NCBI RefSeq assembly: GCF_003946885.1
Contig: NZ_RWKQ01000040.1
Location: 1,164 to 34,459, forward strand
Length of the DNA stretch: 33,296 nt
Direction: 5' to 3'
From: Specibacter cremeus
GTDB taxonomy: Bacteria > Actinomycetota > Actinomycetes > Actinomycetales > Micrococcaceae
Shown here: one piece after another, positions 7,725 through 14,799 of the stretch
How positions within the stretch are numbered: the first letter of the stretch is position 1
Layout: every line of letters starts with the position of its first letter
Program-made: the position numbers and the translations under genes
The notes under the pieces: generated by a model
Told to the model about the DNA's origin: nothing
The model's database searches: none
Seen by the model: only the letters and a program-made list of their open reading frames with translations

Positions 7725-9127
7725 CAGCGGCCCACCCGCCCGGTCTGGTTGATCAGCGTGTCAAGCGCCTCGTCGACGGCCGTCATGACGCGGGCGGCCG
7801 CCTGGTACGCGTGCTGGAAGGCCAGCAGGTTCACGTTCTCCTCGTCGAGGTCCACGCCCGCGTTCGACCGTTGCGCCGCCACCGCGCTCGCGCTGACCGA
7901 CCCGGCCAGCGTCGCCTGCTGCAACCCCGCCTTGATGGCCATCCCGGCCGTCATGACCGCGCCCTGCCACAGCTTGTCCGGCGAATCCGCGCCCGTGCCC
8001 AGCTGCGACACGGCGTCCGCCACGGACCCGTCCTTCCCGCCCGTGCCGGCGGCGATGCCGTCCGGACCGACGGGCACGACGGCGAGCCCCAGTGCCGCCG
8101 GCACGCCGGCTTGGAGGGAGAAAAAGTCGGTCGGGCCGCCGCCGGGGGTCACCCCGTTGTTCGCGGTGATGGCCCCGTTGACGGCGTTGGCCAGTTTGGC
8201 GGCCAGCGCGTTGTAGGCGGCGGCGGTCTGCGCGATGGCGCCGCCGTCGCCGGCGGGCGCCAGTACGGACAGGGCACCGGCCAGGCGGCCGCCGTCGAGC
8301 CCTGCGGCGACACCGGGGTGCCGCTCCCATTCCAGGGTGACCGGGGCGCCGTCGGCCATGCCGGCCGCGCCGGTGAGCTTGAGCGTGTTCGCCTGCTTGC
8401 CGGAGACCAGCGCATTGCCGCCCACAAGCACCTCCACGGTGCCATCGGGTGCGTCGCGCGCGGTGCCGCCGGCCAGGTCGGCCAGGTGTTCCGTCAGCGT
8501 GCCGCGCTGGTCGATCAGGTCATTGGCCGGCGTTCCGGCGGCCTGGGCGGCGCGGATTCGTTCGTTCAGGGTGGCGACGGCGGTGGCCGTGGCATTCACG
8601 TCGGCCACCATGGCGGCGGCCTGGTCGCGGGTCCGGGACCACTGCCCGTCCAGGGCGCGGTAGCCGCTCGCGATCGACTGCACCAGCCCGGTCGCCTTCT
8701 GCAGCAGGACGGACGACGGGCCCGCCTCGCCCGGATAGTTGTGGACTTCCTGCCACGCGCCCCAGAAGCCGTTCAGCTGGCTGGAGATGCCCGTGTCGCC
8801 TGGCTCGCCCAGCGTGTCCTGGATGCCGGACAACGCGTCGGCCCGCACCGAGGCGTAGCCGGCGGACGCGAACGCGGTATGGACGCGGCCGTCCAGGAAC
8901 GTATCACCGAAACGTGTGACGCCCGTGACGCGCACACCCTGGCCCACCGGTGTGCCGGCGTCGTTCAGGGCGCCGCGGGCCGGCACGCCGGCCCCGGCCA
9001 GGTCCACCCGTTGACGGGTGTAGCCGGCCGTGTTGACGTTGGTCAGGTTCTGGCCCACGGTATTCAAGCCGGTCCGGGCCGCGTTCAGGCCGCTGAGCGC
9101 AGTGTTCAGGCCGCTAAAAGTACTCAC
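7724..9127 (-). CDS. flgK: FlgK, hook-filament junction protein 1 (HAP1)
   Basis: A 467-residue hook-associated protein. The N-terminus carries the rod/hook signature (ALSGLNAARTGLNTVGQNLTNVNTAGYTRQRV). The C-terminus has the matching domain (SNAGVDLDEENVNLLAFQHAYQAAARVMTAVDEALDTLI). The start is GTG at 9127 (STFSGLNTAL follows), preceded by AAGGA. It lies 42 bases after flgN, the gene of its likely chaperone. It is secreted by the flagellar export apparatus and assembles at the hook tip with FlgL. Confidence 0.93.
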   Translation of the reverse strand: MSTFSGLNTALSGLNAARTGLNTVGQNLTNVNTAGYTRQRVDLAGAGVPARGALNDAGTPVGQGVRVTGVTRFGDTFLDGRVHTAFASAGYASVRADALSGIQDTLGEPGDTGISSQLNGFWGAWQEVHNYPGEAGPSSVLLQKATGLVQSIASGYRALDGQWSRTRDQAAAMVADVNATATAVATLNERIRAAQAAGTPANDLIDQRGTLTEHLADLAGGTARDAPDGTVEVLVGGNALVSGKQANTLKLTGAAGMADGAPVTLEWERHPGVAAGLDGGRLAGALSVLAPAGDGGAIAQTAAAYNALAAKLANAVNGAITANNGVTPGGGPTDFFSLQAGVPAALGLAVVPVGPDGIAAGTGGKDGSVADAVSQLGTGADSPDKLWQGAVMTAGMAIKAGLQQATLAGSVSASAVAAQRSNAGVDLDEENVNLLAFQHAYQAAARVMTAVDEALDTLINQTGRVGR

Positions 9128-9169
9128 TGGTGTCCTTGGCAGGTTGTCGGGGGCAGAGGAGCAGGTGAC

Positions 9170-9652
9170 TCACACGCTTCGGTCAAGGAAGCGCGAGGCG
9201 CCCTCCTGGCTGGTGTGGCCGGTGTGGTCGTACGTGCCGGCTTCCGGAACCAGGGTGGCCAGCGTGTCCTGGGTGGAGCGCAGCCCGCCGCGCAGGAATT
9301 GCAGGTTCGTGTCCCGCAGGCCACCTGCCTCGGCCACCTGGGCCGTCAGGGCTCGGTGGTGGTCGATGAGGATCTCCTGCCACGGGCCCTCCGGCGCCGC
9401 GGCAGCCAACTCCGGCAGGCCGGCGTCGTCCGCCAATCCCCACGCCGTGGCGACCGCCGCCGCGGCGACAGAACGCTGCAGCGTCGCGTCCCGCAGGCGG
9501 AGGGTAACCTGCTCCACCTCCCGCGCCGCGTGGTCGAGCCAGCGCGTTTGCCCGGAGGTCAGGATCAGCGACTCCTCCTCCAGCTTGAAGATGAGCAGGT
9601 CCAGCATCTCCCGCTCGCGCCAGAGCAGATTGGTCAATTCCTGGGGTCCCAT
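9170..9652 (-). CDS. flgN: FlgN-family export chaperone for FlgK and FlgL
   Basis: A 160-residue, largely helical cytoplasmic protein. Its start, LTNLLWREREMLDLLIFKLEEESLILTSGQ, is typical of FlgN, which escorts hook-associated proteins to the export gate. It is the first gene of the minus-strand unit and directly precedes flgK and flgL, its expected clients. The ATG at 9652 is preceded by AAAGGA and lies about 36 bases after the predicted sigma-28 start site. Sequence conservation in this family is weak, so the call rests on helix pattern, size and position. Confidence 0.8.
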   Translation of the reverse strand: MGPQELTNLLWREREMLDLLIFKLEEESLILTSGQTRWLDHAAREVEQVTLRLRDATLQRSVAAAAVATAWGLADDAGLPELAAAAPEGPWQEILIDHHRALTAQVAEAGGLRDTNLQFLRGGLRSTQDTLATLVPEAGTYDHTGHTSQEGASRFLDRSV

Positions 9653-9918
9653 GGAGTTGTCCTTTCGGTGGGGCGGAAGGGAGGCTGTTTTCCACTATCG
9701 GCACTCGACGGCTCGGCGTTAGCGGGCAGCCGCCCAGCAGTTGTACTCGAAACGTTATGGAACTTTTCAGTAACACATGCGTGCGCCACGCTCGAATGGG
9801 CGCTTCTGCCCTTACAGTGGGGATCGTCTCATGCCGCACGTGGCCGGGGTCTCAACTGGGGGAGCCGGCCGCGTTGCTTTGCCAGTTTTGTTGAGGGGAA
9901 TCTGGAGGGAATCTGGGG
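9653..9918. promoter_or_regulatory. Divergent intergenic region between flgN and fliA
   Basis: At 266 bases this is the longest gene-free stretch. It holds the flgN sigma-28 site (9695-9721, minus). On the plus strand I find no GCCGATAG-type site for fliA. TACAGT at 9813-9818 sits in a CCCTTACAGTGGGG context close to that of the lut -10, but has no good -35. Close to the fliA start an 11-base unit, GGGAATCTGGA, is repeated in tandem (9896-9917). Confidence 0.6.
9695..9721 (-). promoter_or_regulatory. Sigma-28 (FliA) type promoter for flgN-flgK-flgL-fliW
   Basis: On the minus strand TAAC (9718-9721), exactly 15 bases and GCCGATAG (9695-9702) match the enteric sigma-28 pattern TAAA-N15-GCCGATAA. 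The same architecture recurs at four other sites in the window. The expected start near 9688 leaves a leader of about 36 bases before flgN. Confidence 0.88.
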
Positions 9919-10740
9919 GTGGAACGTGATGAACGTGACCGGCTCGTGGTGGAAAATTTGCCGCTGGTGGGGTTTCTGGTCAATGAGTTGTGCCTGAGGG
10001 CAGACCATTTGTCGCGGGAGGATTTGGCGCAGGCGGGGGCCGAGGCGCTGATCCGGTGCGCGGAGTCGTTTGACGAGGGGCTGGGCGTGCCGTTCGGCGC
10101 CTATGCCCGCCGCCGGATCAAGGGGGCCTTCGCCGACGAATTGCGCCGGGACGACTGGGCGACGCGCGGGGCACGATCGCGGATGGGCGAGCTGGCCGGC
10201 ATGCAGGAGGCGCTCACCGCGTCACTGGGCCGGACGCCGACCACCGGGGAGCTTGCCGCCGCGCTCGGGGTGGACCGGGCCTCCGTCGAGGCGTCGCGGC
10301 AGGACGCCGCGCGCAGCGTGACGCCGCTGACGGACACCATCGCCGAAATCGTGGCGGTGTCCGCGGGGTCCCCGGGCCTGCCCGAGGACCAGGTGGTGCG
10401 CGACGAGCACGACGCTTTCCTGACCCACGCGGTGGCCGCACTGCCGGAGAAGATGCGCTACATCGTCGAGGCGGTCTACTACGAGGACCGCAGCGTCAAG
10501 GAGCTGGCGGAAGAGCTCGGGTCGAGCCACTCCGCCGTCTCGCAGCAGCGGGCCGAGGCCATGCGGCTGCTGCGCGACGGGCTGGAACGGCACTACCTGG
10601 CGACGGCGGACGAGTCGACGCCGGCGCATGCCCGCATCTCGGCGACCCGGCGCGAGGAGTACCTGGCGGAGTTGGGTACCCGGACGCTCGGCGGGATCAC
10701 GCGGACCCGGGCCGCCCTGGCCGTGCCGGCCGCCGGGTGA
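9919..10740 (+). CDS. fliA: FliA-like sigma-28 RNA polymerase sigma factor
   Basis: A 273-residue group 3 sigma factor. Region 2 is clear (ENLPLVGFLVNEL, LSREDLAQAGAEALIRCAESFD, FGAYARRRIKGAFADELRRDDW). Region 3 spans about residues 90-130 (LGRTPTTGELAAALGV). Region 4 has a helix-turn-helix (VKELAEELGSSHSAVSQQRAEAMRLL). FliA/WhiG-class factors read promoters like the five found here. The GTG at 9919 follows GGAGGG (9904-9909) by nine bases. About 40 residues extend past region 4. It could be a WhiG-type factor, but its position at the head of the flagellar genes favours FliA. No anti-sigma FlgM gene was recognised. Confidence 0.88.
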   Translation: MERDERDRLVVENLPLVGFLVNELCLRADHLSREDLAQAGAEALIRCAESFDEGLGVPFGAYARRRIKGAFADELRRDDWATRGARSRMGELAGMQEALTASLGRTPTTGELAAALGVDRASVEASRQDAARSVTPLTDTIAEIVAVSAGSPGLPEDQVVRDEHDAFLTHAVAALPEKMRYIVEAVYYEDRSVKELAEELGSSHSAVSQQRAEAMRLLRDGLERHYLATADESTPAHARISATRREEYLAELGTRTLGGITRTRAALAVPAAG

Positions 10741-10803
10741 TCGAGCCTGTCCCCTCGGTGATTGAGCCTGTCGAAATCAGGTGACGGGTCTCGACAGGCT
10801 CGA
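10741..10803. repeat. Palindromic repeat cluster with two alternative stems downstream of fliA
   Basis: The 11-base arm at 10764-10774 (GAGCCTGTCGA) pairs perfectly with 10791-10801. A second left arm at 10741-10751 (TCGAGCCTGTC) pairs perfectly with 10793-10803, so the two stems exclude each other. The cluster starts directly after the fliA stop and could end that transcript. The GAGCCTGTCGA / TCGACAGGCTC pair is a motif I recall as frequent between genes of Micrococcales. Confidence 0.75.
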
Positions 10804-10835
10804 CTCCCGGCCCAGGATCGACCCCCGGGGGCTCC

Positions 10836-10862
10836 TAACGGCGGGCGCCGGGGTGCCGACAG
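10836..10862 (+). promoter_or_regulatory. Sigma-28 (FliA) type promoter for fliC
   Basis: TAAC (10836-10839), 15 bases and GCCGACAG (10855-10862), followed by TGG, match the shared motif of this locus. The start near 10869 gives a leader of about 57 bases to the flagellin ATG. That leader holds the CsrA-like sites listed separately. A perfect CCCCCGGGGG palindrome lies just upstream of the -35 element. Confidence 0.88.
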
Positions 10863-10872
10863 TGGCGGGTAA

Positions 10873-10918
10873 GCTGCCCACGGACGGGCGGCGACAGCGA
10901 CACCCAACTCACGGAGGA
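10873..10918 (+). promoter_or_regulatory. CsrA-like binding sites in the flagellin leader
   Basis: A seven-pair stem (10873-10879 with 10886-10892, one G-U pair) closes a six-base loop ACGGAC (10880-10885). This is the ANGGA-in-loop form preferred by CsrA/RsmA proteins. A second ACGGA (10911-10915) overlaps the Shine-Dalgarno GGAGGA (10913-10918) seven bases before the ATG. The pairing of an upstream hairpin with a site on the ribosome-binding site is the layout known for Bacillus hag. The binding is predicted, not shown. Confidence 0.55.
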
Positions 10919-10925
10919 CTCAACC

Positions 10926-12104
10926 ATGGGCATGCAAGTCAACACCAACCTCGCGGCAAACAACGCCTACCGCAACCTCAACAACACCCAGAATGCGCTG
11001 TCCAAGTCGATGGAGAAGCTCTCCAGCGGCCTGCGCATCAACCGTGCCGCGGACGACGCCGCCGGCCTGGCCATCTCGGAAGGCCTGAAGTCCCAGGTCA
11101 ACGGCTACACCGTCGCGGCCCGCAACGCCCAGGACGGCATCTCCGTCGTGCAGACCGCTGAAGGCGCCCTCACCGAGGTCAACTCCATCCTGCAGCGCCT
11201 GCGTGACCTGGCCGTCCAGGCCGGTAACGACTCGAACAACACGGATTCCCGCGACGCCATCAAGAAGGAAGCCACCCAGCTGTCCTCCGAGCTGACGCGC
11301 ATCTCCCAGACGACGAACTTCAACGGCACCAAGCTGCTCGACGGTTCGGCGAACCTGAACTTCCAGGTCGGTGCCGACGGCAACGCGGCGTCCACCATCA
11401 AGGTCGACCTGACCAAGGCCAACGTCGGTGGCATCGCCAGCGCCCTCACGGTCGGCGGCGCGTCCACCGGCACGACGTTCAACATCGCGGCATTCAACGC
11501 AGCGACCGGCGACCCGACCGGCCTGAACGCGGGAACGTACACGTTCAAGTCGGTCAAGGGCGGCGTCACGACCACCGTCGCCGTGACCACCGCCTCGAAT
11601 GCCACGACGGCGGATGACTTCGCCGCCCAGCTGAACAAGGACGCCGGGTTCTCGGCCGGGTACACGGCCACCGTGGTGAAGAACGCGAACGGCACCGGCT
11701 CGGCCATCACCATCAGCGCCAACGACGGCGGCGCCGTGGACACGGTTGACCCGTCCGGCAGCGGCGTGTTCAATGCCGGCACCGCGGCCGCCCCGGGCGC
11801 CGGCCTGGACTTCAGCAGCAATGCCGGTGCACAGTCGGCCATCAACCAGATCGACACCCAGATCAAGGCCGTCTCCGCCGCGCGCGCCGACATCGGCGCC
11901 GTGCAGAACCGCATGGAGTCCGCCATCAACAGCCTGAACGTCGGCAAGGAAAACCTGACGGCGGCGTCGTCCCGCATCACGGACGTCGACATGGCCTCGG
12001 AGATGGTGAGCTTCACCCGCTCCAACATCCTCTCGCAGGCCGGCACGGCAATGCTGGCGCAGGCCAACCAGAGCAACCAGGGCGTCCTGAAGCTCCTCGG
12101 CTAA
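10926..12104 (+). CDS. fliC: Flagellin (filament subunit)
   Basis: A 392-residue flagellin, the extracellular filament subunit. The N-terminal D0/D1 region (residues about 1-160) has the family sequence MQVNTNLAANNAYRNLNN, KLSSGLRINRAADDAAGLAI and ISQTTNFNGTKLLDG. The C-terminal D1/D0 (about 300-392) has RADIGAVQNRMESAINSL, DVDMASEMVSFTRSNIL and a final QGVLKLLG. Residues about 165-295 form a threonine/alanine-rich variable domain with a YTFKSVKGG stretch like flagellin D2 inserts. The ATG at 10926 has a strong GGAGGA. It is the first gene after its sigma-28 promoter, and fliD and fliS follow. Confidence 0.96.
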   Translation: MGMQVNTNLAANNAYRNLNNTQNALSKSMEKLSSGLRINRAADDAAGLAISEGLKSQVNGYTVAARNAQDGISVVQTAEGALTEVNSILQRLRDLAVQAGNDSNNTDSRDAIKKEATQLSSELTRISQTTNFNGTKLLDGSANLNFQVGADGNAASTIKVDLTKANVGGIASALTVGGASTGTTFNIAAFNAATGDPTGLNAGTYTFKSVKGGVTTTVAVTTASNATTADDFAAQLNKDAGFSAGYTATVVKNANGTGSAITISANDGGAVDTVDPSGSGVFNAGTAAAPGAGLDFSSNAGAQSAINQIDTQIKAVSAARADIGAVQNRMESAINSLNVGKENLTAASSRITDVDMASEMVSFTRSNILSQAGTAMLAQANQSNQGVLKLLG

Positions 12105-12117
12105 ACCTGACACACCG

Positions 12118-12178
12118 GCCGGGGCGCAGGCCCCGGCAGCCGTGGCGGCCGCGCACCAGAGCGTGCGCGGCCGCCGCG
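12118..12178 (+). terminator. Two GC-rich hairpins between fliC and fliD
   Basis: A 7-bp hairpin (12118-12124 with 12131-12137) is followed by a 12-bp perfect stem (12144-12155 with 12164-12175), extendable to 15 bp including a G-T pair, around an 8-base loop. No T-tract follows. Because fliD has no recognisable promoter of its own, this is probably a partial terminator or an mRNA-stabilising 3' end for the abundant fliC message. Confidence 0.6.
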
Positions 12179-12212
12179 GCGCCACACACGTACTGACGAG
12201 GGGAACCGCCAC

Positions 12213-13595
12213 ATGGGCATGGGCATCGACGGGATGGTTTCGGGCCTGGACACGACCTCCATCATCAACGCGCTCATCGCCGCGGAGGCCCGTCCGCAGA
12301 CCTTGATGAAGAACGCGGTCACCACGGACTCCGCGCTCCTGACCGCCATGCAGGGGCTCAACACCAAGTTCGCGGCCCTCGCCACGCAGGCCGGCGCCAT
12401 CGCCAAGACCGGCGGGCTGGACATGTACCAGGCCTCCTCGAGCTCCAGCGCCATCACCGTCTCGGCCTCCTCCGCCGCACGCACCACGAGCCTGGACCTC
12501 ACCGTGGACCGGCTCGCGACGGCGCACGCGGTGGTCAGCGCGCCCCTCACCGCATCGCCCGGCACCACAATGACCTTCGTGCGCCCGGACGGCACCAACA
12601 CCCAGGTGACGGCGGCCAGCACCAGCCTGGACGACATGGCGTACGCCATCAACCACTCCGCCGCCGGCATCTCCGCCGTCAAGGTCGCCGCCGGCCAGGA
12701 CGGCACCGGCGCCACCGTGTACCGGCTCCAGCTCACCGCCAGCGACACCGGTGCGGCGCACCAGTTCACCGCCGTGTTCGGCAGCAAGGCGGAGTACGAC
12801 GCCGGGACCGCGCCGACGCTGCTGGGTGCGGCCGGCGCGGCCACCCTGCGCACCGGCCAGGACGCCCAGGTCACCTTGTGGGCCGGCACCCCGGCGGCCA
12901 CCAGCATCACGAGCGCGGGCAACACGTTCACGGCGATCGCCCCGGGCCTGGACATCACCGTCAACCAGGTCACGACAGACCCGGCCACCGTCACGGTCGC
13001 CAGGGATTCCGCCAAGGTCACGGCCACCGCAAAGGACCTGACCAGCAGCATCAACATCATCCTCGGCTCGATCTTCACCCAATCGACCGTGGCGACGTCC
13101 GGCAGCGGGGCCGGCGCCACCGTCACGGGCGGCCTCTTCACCGGCGACAGCACCACCACCACCGCCAAGAACGCGCTGTTCAACGCCGTGACCGCGCCCA
13201 TCAACGGCAATTCCCCGGCCTCGATCGGCATCAACTCGACGAAGAACGGCGACTTCTCCTTCGACGCGGACGCCTTCGCCGCCGCCTACGCCAAGGACCC
13301 GGCCACCGTCCAGCAGACATTGCAGACCATCGCGGACCGCGTGTCCGCGGCCGCAACGTCCGTCTCCGACCCGACCGATGGCACGCTGTCGCAGCGCATC
13401 AAGGGCCAGCAGGCGGTCATCGACGACCTGAACGGCCAGATCCTCAACTGGGACGACCGGCTCGCCGCGCGCCGGTCCTCCCTCCAGGCCGTCTACACGA
13501 ACCTTGAGGTCCAGCTGAGCAAGATGCAATCGCAGCAAAGCTGGCTGACCGCGCAGATCAACTCGTTCTCCTCCAGCGGAAGCAGTTCCAAGTGA
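12213..13595 (+). CDS. fliD: FliD, filament cap protein (HAP2)
   Basis: A 460-residue capping protein that promotes flagellin polymerisation at the filament tip. The N-terminal FliD_N domain opens with GIDGMVSGLDTTSIINALIAAE. The C-terminal FliD_C domain ends in a long helix (DDLNGQILNWDDRLAARRSSLQAV, then LSKMQSQQSWLTAQINSFSSS). The ATG at 12213 follows GAGGGG by nine bases; an in-frame ATG two codons later is also possible. It is separated from fliC by hairpins and overlaps fliS by four bases (GTGA). It is exported unprocessed, with FliS- and FliT-type chaperones expected nearby. Confidence 0.94.
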   Translation: MGMGIDGMVSGLDTTSIINALIAAEARPQTLMKNAVTTDSALLTAMQGLNTKFAALATQAGAIAKTGGLDMYQASSSSSAITVSASSAARTTSLDLTVDRLATAHAVVSAPLTASPGTTMTFVRPDGTNTQVTAASTSLDDMAYAINHSAAGISAVKVAAGQDGTGATVYRLQLTASDTGAAHQFTAVFGSKAEYDAGTAPTLLGAAGAATLRTGQDAQVTLWAGTPAATSITSAGNTFTAIAPGLDITVNQVTTDPATVTVARDSAKVTATAKDLTSSINIILGSIFTQSTVATSGSGAGATVTGGLFTGDSTTTTAKNALFNAVTAPINGNSPASIGINSTKNGDFSFDADAFAAAYAKDPATVQQTLQTIADRVSAAATSVSDPTDGTLSQRIKGQQAVIDDLNGQILNWDDRLAARRSSLQAVYTNLEVQLSKMQSQQSWLTAQINSFSSSGSSSK

Positions 13596-14017
13596 CCGTC
13601 CAACAGGCCCGTGCCCTGAACGCCTACCAGCGCGAGGCCGTCCTCTCCGCCTCCCCGGCCCGGTTGCTCACCCTGCTCTACGACCGGTTGCTGCTGGACC
13701 TGGCCCGCGCGGCGGAGGCCCAGGGTACCCAGGACTGGCCGGCCGCGCACGAGCTCCTGATCCACGCCCAGGACATCATCGCCGAACTGTCGGCCACGCT
13801 CGAGCCGGGCGCTTGGGACGGCGCGGACCACCTGGCGGGCCTGTACAGCTACGCCGGCACAGCGCTCATGAACGCCAACATCCACCGCGACCCGGCGCCC
13901 GTCCGCGACTGCATCTCGCTGCTGGAGCCGCTGCGCCAGGCCTGGCACGAGGCGGCGGCCACACCAGCTGACGGTGTTTCGGCGGCCAGTGTTTCGGAAG
14001 GCAGGGTGCCGGCATGA
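13592..14017 (+). CDS. fliS: FliS, flagellin export chaperone
   Basis: A 141-residue helical cytoplasmic chaperone that keeps flagellin unpolymerised before export. The signature LNAYQREAVLSASPARLLTLLYDRLLLDLARA (residues about 9-40) and the later LYSYAGTALMNANIHRDP are classic FliS. The start is GTG at 13592 within the end of fliD. A short alanine/serine tail follows the domain. Its stop overlaps the next small gene (ATGA), giving a fliC-fliD-fliS-(fliT-like) unit. Confidence 0.92.
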   Translation: MTVQQARALNAYQREAVLSASPARLLTLLYDRLLLDLARAAEAQGTQDWPAAHELLIHAQDIIAELSATLEPGAWDGADHLAGLYSYAGTALMNANIHRDPAPVRDCISLLEPLRQAWHEAAATPADGVSAASVSEGRVPA

Positions 14018-14310
14018 GCATCTGGCCGGACATCCTCGACACCTTGGAGGCGGAGGTGGCACTGGCCCGCACGCTGGCACGGGCCCAGGCCCACGCCGTC
14101 GCGCGCCAGACCGGCCCCGCCTGGGAGCCGTCGGCCGATCCGGGCCCGCTGCCCGCCGACCTGGCGGGCCGCGCGCGGCGGATCGCCGCCGCGCAGGTGG
14201 AGGCCGTCGCCTCGCTCCGGGAGGCCATGGGCGAGACCGCAGCCCGGCTGGGGCAGGCCGCACCGGCGCGCCGCGAGGCCCGATCCGTGTACCTGGACGT
14301 CATCGGCTGA
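14014..14310 (+). CDS. Small helical protein in the fliT position
   Basis: A 98-residue protein, almost entirely predicted helix and rich in alanine, arginine and glutamate, with no membrane segment (starts MSIWPDILDTLEAEVALART). It overlaps fliS by four bases (ATGA) and is the last gene before the flgB promoter. In many bacteria this position holds fliT, the chaperone for the FliD cap. The size and helical character fit, but I see no diagnostic FliT motif. Treat it as a candidate FliT-like chaperone of unproven function. Confidence 0.6.
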   Translation: MSIWPDILDTLEAEVALARTLARAQAHAVARQTGPAWEPSADPGPLPADLAGRARRIAAAQVEAVASLREAMGETAARLGQAAPARREARSVYLDVIG

Positions 14311-14359
14311 TCGGTCGCTCCTTTTCGGCCGCAACGACGGACGACGACGGCGGCCCGCC

Positions 14360-14386
14360 TTACGCGCCTCACGGCGTTGCCGATAG
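14360..14386 (+). promoter_or_regulatory. Sigma-28 (FliA) type promoter for the flgB operon
   Basis: TTAC (14360-14363), 15 bases and GCCGATAG (14379-14386), followed by TGG, match the locus motif. The start near 14393 gives a leader of about 65 bases to flgB. This places basal-body, C-ring and export ATPase genes under FliA. Confidence 0.88.
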
Positions 14387-14393
14387 TGGGGGA

Positions 14394-14431
14394 TGAGCAC
14401 GGACCGCTCACTTCCAGGCCACGGATCGGCC
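14394..14431 (+). promoter_or_regulatory. Two consecutive GGA-loop hairpins in the flgB leader
   Basis: TGAGC (14394-14398) pairs with GCTCA (14406-14410) around the loop ACGGACC. GGCC (14417-14420) pairs with GGCC (14428-14431) around the loop ACGGATC. Both loops present ACGGA, the same core as in the fliC leader. Neither overlaps the Shine-Dalgarno GAGGAA (14445-14450). CsrA binding is inference; the stems are short. Confidence 0.4.
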
Positions 14432-14457
14432 CCCCTACTTCGGCGAGGAATTGCGCA

Positions 14458-14799
14458 GTGCTGGATTCTGTGGTCACCGTGGCGTTGACGAGCGCGCTCA
14501 ACGGGCTGTCCGAACGGCAGCGCGCCATCGCGGACAATATCTCCAACGTCAACACCCCCGGGTACCGGGCCAAGCGGGTGCAGTTCGAGGACGCCCTGGC
14601 CGCATCGGTGCGTGCCGGCAGCGGCGCCGCGGCCGCGACCACCGGGCTGTCCATGGAGCCCACCCAGCTGAACGGGAACAACGTCAACCTGGACACCGAG
14701 ACGCTCTCCAACATCGAGACGACGTTGCGGTACCAGTTCGCCGCGCAGGCCGTCAACGGCGAGTTCACCGCCATGCGCACCGTGTTGAAGGCCAACTGA
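14458..14799 (+). CDS. flgB: FlgB, proximal rod protein
   Basis: A 113-residue rod protein. The N-terminal rod signature is plain (LTSALNGLSERQRAIADNISNVNTPGYRAKRVQFEDAL), and the C-terminus is LRYQFAAQAVNGEFTAMRTVLK. The GTG at 14458 was chosen: GAGGAA lies seven bases upstream, while an earlier in-frame ATG at 14377 overlaps the promoter -10. It is the first gene of an eleven-gene run of overlapping or closely spaced genes to flgE. The flgC ATG overlaps its stop. The protein is secreted through the flagellar gate and assembles on FliE and the MS ring. Confidence 0.93.
   Translation: MLDSVVTVALTSALNGLSERQRAIADNISNVNTPGYRAKRVQFEDALAASVRAGSGAAAATTGLSMEPTQLNGNNVNLDTETLSNIETTLRYQFAAQAVNGEFTAMRTVLKAN

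Noticed and set aside
9740-9770. Possible sigma-28 box for fliA beginning TAAC near 9764
   Set aside because: The sequence 15 bases on is GCTCGAAT, which does not match GCCGA(T/C)AG.
7811-9997. Plus-strand 728-residue frame across flgK, flgN and the intergenic region
   Set aside because: It runs antisense to recognised flagellar genes and into fliA with no family features.
10920-13538. 872-residue minus-strand open frame opposite fliC and fliD
   Set aside because: Valine/glycine/aspartate/arginine repeats mirror the flagellin codons; no domain, start signal or promoter seen.
14377-14457. Earlier ATG for flgB
   Set aside because: It overlaps the sigma-28 -10 box and adds residues unlike rod proteins; GTG at 14458 has a proper Shine-Dalgarno.
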